In this document: positions 27,223 to 33,385 of the stretch, piece by piece | Numbering within the stretch: position 1 is the stretch's first letter | Layout: the number at the start of each line of letters is the position of its first letter | NCBI GenBank assembly: GCA_022565365.1 | Contig: JAIUMW010000006.1 | Span: 1-36,572 of the forward strand | DNA length: 36,572 nucleotides | Reading direction: 5' to 3' | Source of the DNA: Oceanicaulis sp. | Lineage (GTDB): Bacteria; Pseudomonadota; Alphaproteobacteria; Caulobacterales; Maricaulaceae | Notes under the pieces: generated by a model | Databases searched by the model: none | What the model was told of the DNA's origin: nothing | The model's input: only the letters and a program-made list of their open reading frames with translations | Made by a program: the position numbers and the translations under genes

Positions 27223-27240
27223 GGTCACCGGACGGTAACC
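27223..27240. promoter_or_regulatory. Paired GGTNACC repeats between tipF and flagellar-like gene
   Basis: GGTCACC (27223) and GGTAACC (27234) are 11 bp apart, so both sit on one face of the helix. Each is itself palindromic apart from the centre. The site lies between two divergent genes. The binding protein is unknown. Confidence 0.35.
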
Positions 27241-27293
27241 CTCACGCCAAATGATGCGTGCGCTGGCATGCCCAAGCCGTCATGATCCTTCCC

Positions 27294-27545
27294 ATGACAC
27301 CCGTCCTCGCCACCGGCCTTCAGGCCTTCAATCAGGCCAGTGCGCGCATGAATGCGGCGGCTGACCTCACTGTGCGCAACGGGCTCGCCCCCACGGATGG
27401 CAAACCGCGCCAAAACGGCTGGAGCGACGATATTATTTCTGCCCGCATCGAAATGATCCGCGCGCACCATCAGGCTGCGGCTGCGGCCACGTCCATCCGG
27501 ACGGCCAGCGACATGGTGGGTAAAATTCTCGATGTGACGGCCTGA
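27294..27545 (+). CDS. Short flagellar rod/hook-like protein
   Basis: The 83-residue product starts VLATGLQAFNQASARMNAAADLTVRNG. This resembles the N-terminal heptad helix of flagellar axial proteins (FlgB, FlgC, FlgE types: SGLxAxxxxxxxxAxNxAN). It ends ISARIEMIRAHHQAAAAATSIRTASDMVGKILDV, which resembles their C-terminal helix (LVxMixAxxxYxANxxVixTADEMLxxLLDI). The middle domain is only about 20 residues. ATG 27294 is taken; ATG 27282 is also possible and neither has a clear ribosome site. It may be an accessory axial component or a regulator of rod assembly. The link is by pattern only, but the divergent tipF gene supports a flagellar role. Confidence 0.7.
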   Translation: MTPVLATGLQAFNQASARMNAAADLTVRNGLAPTDGKPRQNGWSDDIISARIEMIRAHHQAAAAATSIRTASDMVGKILDVTA

Positions 27546-27574
27546 GGCGCGGCCTGCTGAAGGCCGGACCTCAG
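27542..27574. terminator. Hairpin between convergent genes
   Basis: CTGAGG (27542-27547) pairs with CCTCAG (27569-27574), with an inner GGCC/GGCC pair and a 3x3 internal loop. It covers the stop codons of both convergent genes. There is no T-run, so termination is only possible, not shown. Confidence 0.35.
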
Positions 27575-28005
27575 AACGGGCGGATCGCGGCTGTCGCCGT
27601 GGCCGTGGCGCACAGAACGCCATCCTCATTCCACAGCCGGCCTTCCAGAAACGCCACGGATGATCCCATGCGCGCCACCTGGCCCAGTGCGCGGGCGCGC
27701 GCAGTGGTCAGCGGGCGCAGGAAGCTGGTTTTCATTTCCAGTGTCGGCACGGCGGCTTTGAGATCAGTGGACATGAAGGCCGCTGCGCTCATCGCCTCGT
27801 CCAGAAACCCTGTGACGATGCCGCCCTGGACCGAGCCGTTGGGATTGAGAAACTCAGGCCGGGCGGCGAACCAGGCCTCCACGCTCTGGGCCTGAGGGTC
27901 GAGCCCGATCCGCTCAAATCCGAAATGCTTCGACACGGCCGGGATGTGGGCCGGGTCGGAAAACAGCGCGATGAAGCGCGCAGCCGGGTCTGGCGCGGCG
28001 CTCAC
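27571..28005 (-). CDS. PaaI-like hotdog thioesterase
   Basis: The 144-residue protein matches the PaaI/YdiI hotdog-fold acyl-CoA thioesterases. The core reads FLNPNGSVQGGIVTGFLDEAMSAAAFM, with the catalytic region N-G-x-x-x-G-G and an acidic residue (E70) in the central helix. It is followed by TLEMKTSFLRPLTTARARALGQVARMGSSVAFLEGRLWNEDG. The substrate is unknown. It starts with GTG at 28005, overlapping the sspB stop (GTGA) by 4 bp, so it is translationally coupled to the sspB C-terminal half. Confidence 0.85.
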   Translation of the reverse strand: MSAAPDPAARFIALFSDPAHIPAVSKHFGFERIGLDPQAQSVEAWFAARPEFLNPNGSVQGGIVTGFLDEAMSAAAFMSTDLKAAVPTLEMKTSFLRPLTTARARALGQVARMGSSVAFLEGRLWNEDGVLCATATATAAIRPF

Positions 28006-28271
28006 TCTTTTTTCCGGAAGGTGTCGAGACTGACCACCGTGCTTTCGCCGCCGGGGGGGGCAGTGTCGCTGGCCGCGCGCGCAATCTCGCCCGGTCCCGG
28101 CGACACATAGTCAAAATGCAGCCGGAAGCCGACACTGGGATCATGAAAGCGGGTCACCGCGCGCCAGGGCACGCGCATGTATTTGGGCACGCCGGAAAAG
28201 CGCAAGGTGACTTCCCAGCCCTCATCGTCGCTGGACAGGTCCCAGAACTGGTGCTCCAGCACCACGGTCAT
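28002..28271 (-). CDS. sspB: SspB C-terminal half (separated by in-frame stop)
   Basis: This 89-residue frame continues the SspB reading frame directly after a TAA. It begins MTVVLEHQFWDLSS, which in intact alpha-type SspB follows YxE(E/Q) without a break, then WEVTLRFSGVP, VPWRAVTRFHDPSVGFRLHF, and ends VVSLDTFRKKE, the conserved C-terminal tail that docks on ClpX. SspB hands ssrA-tagged proteins to ClpXP. The ATG immediately after the TAA allows reinitiation, so this half may be made as a separate polypeptide. The coding strand contains a run of eight C (plus-strand 28053-28060), a possible slippage site, but the frame downstream is intact. Its stop overlaps the thioesterase start. Confidence 0.85.
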   Translation of the reverse strand: MTVVLEHQFWDLSSDDEGWEVTLRFSGVPKYMRVPWRAVTRFHDPSVGFRLHFDYVSPGPGEIARAASDTAPPGGESTVVSLDTFRKKE

Positions 28272-28460
28272 TTACTCAGGGTAGGCTTTGACCAGGCTTT
28301 CATCGATATCGCAGGCCGGATCATCGGTGCGGAAGGTGATGTAGAAATGATGCGCGCCCGGCAGGCCGCCAGGCCCGGCCGCGCGCTCCAGAGCCTTGCG
28401 CACGACCCCGCGCAGCGCATCTTGCGCCAGCTGGGCGTAATGCATCAGATCCTTGCTCAC
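28272..28460 (-). CDS. sspB: SspB N-terminal half (ends at TAA within the normal gene)
   Basis: This 62-residue frame starts at GTG 28460 and reads VSKDLMHYAQLAQDALRGVVRKAL, then LPGAHHFYITFRTDDP and ends LVKAYPE-TAA. It matches the first part of alpha-type SspB (helix 1, dimer interface, first beta strand). In relatives the next residues are Glu or Gln, then MTIV(L/I)QHQFWD. A single change (GAA or CAA to TAA) explains the break. The GTG is preferred to ATG 28445 because MSxDL is the usual family start and a purine-rich stretch (GGAGAAGGGCGG) lies upstream. Alternatives are true loss of function, read-through, a two-chain SspB, or a sequencing error. Confidence 0.85.
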   Translation of the reverse strand: MSKDLMHYAQLAQDALRGVVRKALERAAGPGGLPGAHHFYITFRTDDPACDIDESLVKAYPE

Positions 28461-28504
28461 GCCCCTGCCGCCCTTCTCCAGCCCCGCTGGACTCTTCTTG
28501 GTCG

Positions 28505-28543
28505 AGCCTAGCTCAGTCCCCGCGCGCGTCAATTGCGCGCGGG
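28505..28543 (-). promoter_or_regulatory. sspB promoter with overlapping GC-rich dyad
   Basis: On the minus strand TTGACG (28532-28527) is followed after 16 nt by TAGGCT (28510-28505). In Caulobacter terms it is TTGACGC-N13-GCTAGGCT, against TTGACGS-N10-14-GCTANAWC. The -35 lies inside a dyad with perfect 9-bp arms CCCGCGCGC/GCGCGCGGG (28519-28543). The divergent P450 gene starts 84 bp further on, so the dyad could serve both. Confidence 0.5.
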
Positions 28544-28626
28544 CGCCTCAAAGCACCCGGGCTCGCCTTGGTTGCAGGACCCGCCGCATGCTAGTCCGGT
28601 TGCATGCTGGCCAGAGGGAAGCTCCG

Positions 28627-30006
28627 ATGACGCCGCCTGCAGACCTCGCCAGACCGCCTCAAGCGCTGTTCAGCCCCGCCCGTTCGCCGGGCCTCACCGC
28701 GCCGACCAGCCTGATGGAGACGGCCCGGCTGATGCGCCGCAACCCCATGGCCATCCTGCCTGAAGCCCTGTTCGAGACCACGCGCCTGACCGGCCCATAT
28801 CTGGGGCGCAAGGTGCACGAAGTGTCCGGCCCGGCCGAGATGAAATCCATACTGCAGGACAATTTTCACGCCTGGCGCAAATCGCCGCTCATATTGCGCA
28901 TGCTGACGCCGATCCTGGGCGATTCCATCCTCACGGCCCACGGTGAAAGCTGGCGGCGTCAGCGCAGGATTCTGCAGCCGGCCTTCCTGAAGCGCCGCAT
29001 CGACCGCTTCGTGCCCATCATGGCGGGCGCCGGAAGCGACGCGGTGGAGACGCTGCTGGCCGCTGACGGTCCGGCGGACGTGCACGCGGTCATGAATGAC
29101 ACGACGTTTTCGGTGATCGAGCGGGCGCTGTTCTCTGATGTGGAGGGCTTTGACCGCTTTGAGGTGCGCGCCGCCATCGAGGTGCTGCTCGAGGAAATCG
29201 GGCGCATGCGCTATTCCGATCTGGCGCCGTCGCCGGAATGGGCGCCGCGCCTGATGGGGCCGGGCGCACGCCGCGCCCGCAAGGTGTTCCGCGCCGCCGC
29301 AGACGGCCAGATCGCCCGGCGCCGCGCGCTGGACGATCCAGGTGAGGATTTGCTGGGCCTGCTTTTGTCGGCGCGGGATGAGGAAACCGGCGCGGCGCTG
29401 TCCGACCGGGATATCCGCGACACGCTCATGACCTTCATCGCCGCCGGCCACGAGACCACCGCCATCGCCCTGACCTGGGCGCTGTACCTGATCTCCCACG
29501 ACGAGGCCTGTCAGGACGCCCTGCGCGCGGAAGCCGACGCCGTGTTCGGCGCCGGCGAGCCGGACGCTGAAGCCGTGCCGCAGCTTGTCCTGGCGCGTCA
29601 GGTGATTGAAGAATCCATGCGCCTCTTTCCGCCTGCGCCGATCCTGGGGCGGCGGGCCGTGACCGATACCGAGATTTGCGGCCATCCGGTGCGCAAGGGC
29701 GATGTGGCGCTGCTCGCCTTCTACTGCCTGCACCGGCACAAGACGCTGTGGGAGCATCCCGATCACTTCGATCCGGACCGCTGGAGCCCGGAGCGCCGAC
29801 CGCGCGACCGCTATCAGTTCCTGGCCTTCGGCGGCGGTCCGCGCGCCTGTATCGGGGCGCAGTTCGCGCTGCAGGAGGCCGCGATCGTCCTGTCCCTGAT
29901 CGTCTCGCGCACCCGCATCACCCCCGCCCACGGCGAGGTGGAGCCGGTCATGCAGGTCACGCTGCGGCCCAAGGGCGGGATGCCGCTGAAGATCGAGGCG
30001 CGGTGA
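28627..30006 (+). CDS. Cytochrome P450
   Basis: The 459-residue protein is a bacterial P450 monooxygenase. Visible motifs are the I-helix AGHETT (273-278) for oxygen activation, the K-helix ExxR (E329-SM-R332), HPDHFDPDRWSPER, and the haem loop FGGGPRACIG with the axial Cys408. It has no fused reductase, so it needs a separate ferredoxin system. The sequence style (YLGRKVHEVSGPAEMKSIL, ILTAHGESWRRQRRILQPAF) is that of class-I P450s related to fatty-acid or terpenoid hydroxylases; the substrate is unknown. The ATG at 28627 has AGGGAAG upstream. It is convergent with ssrA, whose 3' end lies within about 10 bp. Confidence 0.95.
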   Translation: MTPPADLARPPQALFSPARSPGLTAPTSLMETARLMRRNPMAILPEALFETTRLTGPYLGRKVHEVSGPAEMKSILQDNFHAWRKSPLILRMLTPILGDSILTAHGESWRRQRRILQPAFLKRRIDRFVPIMAGAGSDAVETLLAADGPADVHAVMNDTTFSVIERALFSDVEGFDRFEVRAAIEVLLEEIGRMRYSDLAPSPEWAPRLMGPGARRARKVFRAAADGQIARRRALDDPGEDLLGLLLSARDEETGAALSDRDIRDTLMTFIAAGHETTAIALTWALYLISHDEACQDALRAEADAVFGAGEPDAEAVPQLVLARQVIEESMRLFPPAPILGRRAVTDTEICGHPVRKGDVALLAFYCLHRHKTLWEHPDHFDPDRWSPERRPRDRYQFLAFGGGPRACIGAQFALQEAAIVLSLIVSRTRITPAHGEVEPVMQVTLRPKGGMPLKIEAR

Positions 30007-30014
30007 TGAAATGA

Positions 30015-30331
30015 AAGTGGGGGGCTTCTGTTGCCAGGCGCCCCCCGAACCCCGCCTGACCTTGCTAGAGATCAGGACTTAAGTGCGAGATACCCGCGCT
30101 GCTATGCAGCGAGAGCCACCTCTTCAGCATAGTTGTCATTGGCAACTACTTTGAGTGGGCTGGTAACGAAGCCCATTCGGGCGAAAGCTACGCCTTTAGC
30201 CATCCGTCGATGCTAGTCGGCCCCTCACGCCGCGCCAATGAGCGGGAATTTGGTGGAGCCGCCGGGATTCGCACCCGGGTCCGGTCTGGTTATTACACGC
30301 GCGTTTATCGCCATAGACCGCCGAAGCGGAC
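30015..30331 (-). ncRNA. ssrA: Permuted two-piece tmRNA (ssrA)
   Basis: On the minus strand the acceptor piece comes first (about 30331-30251). It has a T-arm (CCGGG-TGCGAAT-CCCGG) and 3' acceptor strand CGGCTCC with an encoded ACCA ending at 30251. A 26-nt intervening segment follows, then the coding piece from 30224 to about 30015, starting GGGGCCGACTAGCATCGACGG. GGGGCCG pairs with CGGCTCC over 7 bp including one G-U, proving the permutation. The tag frame (30143-30102) encodes ANDNYAEEVALAA then TAG; with the charged Ala it gives a 14-residue tag. The 3' part carries GGGGGGC/GCCCCCC and GGCAACAGAAGCC. Ends are approximate. A UUCG hairpin (30329-30318) opens the precursor. It rescues stalled ribosomes and marks products for ClpXP. 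Confidence 0.95.
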
Positions 30332-30337
30332 ACCCTC

Positions 30338-30343
30338 AATATA
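30338..30343 (-). promoter_or_regulatory. -10 element of ssrA promoter
   Basis: TATATT on the minus strand (30343-30338) is the only AT-rich hexamer before the acceptor piece and would start transcription near 30331. The expected -35 position (TTTCAT, about 30366-30361) is a poor match. Confidence 0.5.
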
Positions 30344-30374
30344 AGGGGTCGACGCCGCAGATGAAAGGCGCCTG

Positions 30375-31064
30375 ATGATCAGATGCTTTTATCCCCCCCA
30401 TTTCGCCCGTATCGCCGGGCTCGCCTGCCTGATGATGCTGGCCGCCTGCGCCGGCCCTTCCCGGACCATCGCACCGCCGCCTCAGGCGGATGATTGCGCC
30501 CTGATCGGCGTCAGCTCCAATGGCTGGCATGCCGGATTTTACCTGCCTGCAGAAGCGTTTGCGCCGGACAGCGTGCTGAGGAGCGAATTTCCTGAAGCGG
30601 ACTGGTTCGCCATAGGCTGGGGCGATGTGCGCGCCTATCCAGGGCCGCTGGGACCGGCCAGCGCGGTCACCGCCATCGCCTGGCCCACAGGCTCGCTCAT
30701 CCATGCCGCCGGGCTGACCCGCGATCCGCGCGCGGCCTATCTGCAGGACCATGTGGATGTCGCGGTGTCGCAGGCCGGCCTGGCCAGCCTTGTGGAGGCC
30801 ATCGAGGCCGAGTTTCAGCGCGATGGAGATGACGGCGCGATGGTCGCCGGACCCGGTCTTGACCCGCGCGGCAGCGCGTTTTTCGAGGCGCGCTCGTCCT
30901 ATCATCTGTTCAATACCTGCAATGTCTGGCTGGCGGGACATCTGCGCGATGCCGGGGTGGATGCTGGCTGGCCGGGCGGTCATGTTTTGCCGGCTACGTT
31001 GATGTCCAGGCTGGAATCGGGGGCGTCGTCCGCCTGTCCGCCGGCGCCGGAGGCAGCGCGTTAA
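30375..31064 (+). CDS. DUF2459 (TIGR02117-like) lipoprotein
   Basis: The 229-residue protein begins with a signal ending in the lipobox LAAC (Cys25). It carries the DUF2459 features: VSSNGWHAGFYLP, WFAIGWGDVRAY, and FNTCNVWLAGHLRDAGV near the C-terminus, with conserved His and Cys residues that resemble a papain-like or NlpC-like hydrolase arrangement. The function of the family is unknown. AAAGGCG lies 5-11 nt before the ATG. It is divergent from ssrA and precedes the pse operon by 60 bp; no terminator is seen between, but a functional link is not implied. Confidence 0.85.
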   Translation: MIRCFYPPHFARIAGLACLMMLAACAGPSRTIAPPPQADDCALIGVSSNGWHAGFYLPAEAFAPDSVLRSEFPEADWFAIGWGDVRAYPGPLGPASAVTAIAWPTGSLIHAAGLTRDPRAAYLQDHVDVAVSQAGLASLVEAIEAEFQRDGDDGAMVAGPGLDPRGSAFFEARSSYHLFNTCNVWLAGHLRDAGVDAGWPGGHVLPATLMSRLESGASSACPPAPEAAR

Positions 31065-31123
31065 CCCTTTGGTGGCGGGACTCACGATGTGAACGGGATA
31101 GTGATCTGGACAGGTTGAGGCCC

Positions 31124-31819
31124 ATGGCGTTGGCGGTCATCCCCGCACGAGGCGGCAGCAAGCGCATTCCGCGCAAGAACGCCGCCGATTTCTGCGGCCG
31201 GCCCATGATCGCCTGGCCGATCCGGGCGGCGCTGGAGTCGGGCTGTTTCGAGCGCATCATTGTCTCCACAGATGACCCTGATGTCGCCGCGCTGGCCCGT
31301 GAATGTGGCGCGCAGACCCCCTTTGTGCGGCCTGACCATTTGTCCGACGACCGTACGCCGGTCATTGATGTCATCGGCCACGCCATCGAGACGCTGGAGG
31401 GCGCGGGCGAGCGCCATGAGCATGTGTGCTGCCTGTTCGCCACTGCGCCCTTCCTCAAGGCGGAGGATCTGCGCGCCAGTGCAGGCCTGATCACGGCGGA
31501 CGGCGTGGATTACGTGTTTTCCGCCGCGCGATACGGCTTCCCGATCCAGCGCGCCTTCCGGGTTACTGACAATGGCGGCTGCGAGATGTTTGATCCCGGC
31601 CAGTTCCATACCCGCAGTCAGGATCTTGAAGAGGCCTATCACGACGCCGCCCAGTTCTATTGGGGCGTGCGCGCCGCCTGGCTGGAGCGGCGGCCCGTGT
31701 TTACGCCGCGCGCGCACCCTGTGGTGCTGCCGCCCAGCCGGGTCTGGGATATCGATACGCCCGACGACTGGGAGCGCGCCGAGCTGATGTTCCGCGCGCT
31801 GGGGCTGGACGGCTCATGA
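31124..31819 (+). CDS. pseF: Pseudaminic acid cytidylyltransferase PseF
   Basis: The 231-residue enzyme activates pseudaminic acid with CTP, the last cytoplasmic step before glycosyl transfer. The nucleotide-binding start is AVIPARGGSKRIPRKN, followed by GRPMIAWPIRAALESG and IIVSTDDPDVAALARECGA. PVIDVIGHAIETL, DAAQFYWGVRAAWLERRP and VWDIDTPDDWERAELMF are typical of PseF rather than of sialic acid synthetases. The ATG at 31124 is used; a TTG at 31115 is in frame. It is the first gene of four that overlap, and pseG begins within its stop codon (ATGA). Confidence 0.93.
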   Translation: MALAVIPARGGSKRIPRKNAADFCGRPMIAWPIRAALESGCFERIIVSTDDPDVAALARECGAQTPFVRPDHLSDDRTPVIDVIGHAIETLEGAGERHEHVCCLFATAPFLKAEDLRASAGLITADGVDYVFSAARYGFPIQRAFRVTDNGGCEMFDPGQFHTRSQDLEEAYHDAAQFYWGVRAAWLERRPVFTPRAHPVVLPPSRVWDIDTPDDWERAELMFRALGLDGS

Positions 31820-32844
31820 GGCGCGCCGCGTTCCGCTGCGATGCCGGTGCGGCGCTGGGCGGCGGACATCTGATGCGCTGCCTGACGCTGGCGCAGGCGC
31901 TCAGCGCGCGCGGCTGGGGGATAGAGTTTCTGTGCCGGGAGCAGCCCGGCGCCGGGCTGGACCGGGTCACGGCGGCGGGCTTTGACCTTCATCGCCTCAG
32001 CGATGACCGCCCGCAAACCGCGCGCGCCTGTCTGAAAGGCGATGAGGCGGTCTGGCTGATTGTGGATCATTACGGGCTGGACGCCGCGTTCCAGCGCGCC
32101 GCCTGCCCGCCGGGATGGCGGGTCATGGCGATCGATGATCTGGCGGATCGCAAGCATGACTGCGCCCTGTTGCTGGACCAGGCGCCGGGCCGCGCGGCGG
32201 GCGATTATGACGGCAGGGTTCCGGACGGCGCCGCCCGACTGATCGGGCCGGATTACGCCCTTCTGCGTCCGGGCTTTGCGGTGGGGCGGCCTGTCTTGCC
32301 TGAAGCCGGCCCGCTGCGCCAGGTGCTGGTCGCCATGGGCGCCGCAGACCCGGCGAACGCCACCGGCGCCGTACTGGACGCGTTGGCGGCGCGCGGCGAT
32401 CTCATGGTCACCGTCGTGCTGGGATCCGGCGCGCCGCATCTCGTCACGGTGGCGGGTCAGGTGGAGGCCCGCGGCGAGGCCGGGCGGCTGCTGGTCCAGC
32501 ATGGCGATATGGCCGGTTTGATGGCGCAGCAGGATCTGGCCATTGGCGCCGGCGGCATGACGGGGCTGGAGCGCGCCGCCATTGGCCTGCCCGCCCTGAT
32601 CGTGACTTTGGCTGATAATCAAAGCCTTGCCGCCAGCGCGCTGCATGCGTCTGGCGCGGCGCGCCTGATCGGCGATGTGCGTGCGCCGCAATGGAGCGAA
32701 GCGATTCTTCCCGCGCTGGACGCTGTGGCGCCGCCGGAAAACCGCATCAACATGGCGCGGCCGGGGCTGGATCTGGTGGACGGGCGGGGCGCGGGCCGGG
32801 TCGCGGAGACGCTCGATGCACCCTCAACCGGAGATAGCCATTGA
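31816..32844 (+). CDS. pseG: PseG, UDP-sugar hydrolase of pseudaminic acid pathway
   Basis: The 342-residue protein removes UDP from UDP-2,4-diacetamido-2,4,6-trideoxy-beta-L-altropyranose. The GT-B-like fold starts FRCDAGAALGGGHLMRCLTLAQALSARG, with the catalytic His in GGGHLMRC. It continues WLIVDHYGLDAAFQ, MAIDDLADRKHDCALLLDQ, LIGPDYALLRPGF and LAIGAGGMTGLERAAIGLPALIV. The start overlaps pseF by 4 bp and the end overlaps pseH by 29 bp, pointing to tight co-translation. Confidence 0.93.
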   Translation: MRRAAFRCDAGAALGGGHLMRCLTLAQALSARGWGIEFLCREQPGAGLDRVTAAGFDLHRLSDDRPQTARACLKGDEAVWLIVDHYGLDAAFQRAACPPGWRVMAIDDLADRKHDCALLLDQAPGRAAGDYDGRVPDGAARLIGPDYALLRPGFAVGRPVLPEAGPLRQVLVAMGAADPANATGAVLDALAARGDLMVTVVLGSGAPHLVTVAGQVEARGEAGRLLVQHGDMAGLMAQQDLAIGAGGMTGLERAAIGLPALIVTLADNQSLAASALHASGAARLIGDVRAPQWSEAILPALDAVAPPENRINMARPGLDLVDGRGAGRVAETLDAPSTGDSH

Positions 32845-33385
32845 GGGGATAGGCGCGCTTCATCGCGTGGACAATGCCGACCGTGACACGGTGCGCGTCT
32901 GGCGCAACGCGCCGGACGTGCGCGCCGCCATGTACACCCGCCATGAGATCTCACCGGCCGAACATGAGTCGTGGTGGGAGCGTGATGTGTCAGATCCGGC
33001 CCGCCATATGTTCATCGCGGCGCTTGATGGGGTCATGCTCGGCGTGGTGAGTGTCTTCCGGCCTCCGGGGGCGAAACAGGCGAGCTGGGCGTTCTATGCG
33101 GCGCCGGATGCGCCGCGCGGCGCCGGCCGGCGGATGGAGGCGCTGGCCCTGGAGCTGGCCTTCGGACCGATGGGGGTCGAGACCCTCGACTGTGAGGTCC
33201 GGGTGGAGAATGTCCGGGTGATCGCTTTGCATGAGATGTTCGGGTTTGCGCCCGCCGGCGAGATCACGCGCGAGACGCCCGAAGGGCCGGTGATAGCGGT
33301 GCAGCTTATCCTCACATCACAGAGCTGGGCGGCGCGGCGCGCCGGGGTGCTGGCGCAGCTGGGCTATACTGGAGAGGCGTCATGA
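32816..33385 (+). CDS. pseH: PseH, N-acetyltransferase of pseudaminic acid pathway
   Basis: The 189-residue GNAT-fold protein acetylates the 4-amino group of the UDP-altrosamine intermediate with acetyl-CoA. The sequence shows DRDTVRVWRNAPDVRAAMYTRHEISPAEHESWWE and GVVSVFRPPGAKQASWAFYAAPDAPRGAGRRMEALALELAF. VENVRVIALHEMFGFAPAGEI follows, the usual C-terminal GNAT strand-helix. The substrate is inferred from its place between pseG and pseI. The ATG at 32816 lies in the pseG tail; GGAGA precedes it by about 6 nt. It overlaps pseI by 4 bp. Confidence 0.85.
   Translation: MHPQPEIAIEGIGALHRVDNADRDTVRVWRNAPDVRAAMYTRHEISPAEHESWWERDVSDPARHMFIAALDGVMLGVVSVFRPPGAKQASWAFYAAPDAPRGAGRRMEALALELAFGPMGVETLDCEVRVENVRVIALHEMFGFAPAGEITRETPEGPVIAVQLILTSQSWAARRAGVLAQLGYTGEAS

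Noticed and set aside
27262-27277. Sigma-54 promoter (CTGGCATGCCCAAGCC) before the flagellar-like gene
   Set aside because: The GG and GC doublets are one base too close and the TTGC part is not matched, so the resemblance is weak.
28453-28626. N-terminal extension of the P450 by 58 codons
   Set aside because: It would run over the sspB start and promoter, and the ATG at 28627 has a good ribosome site and normal family length.
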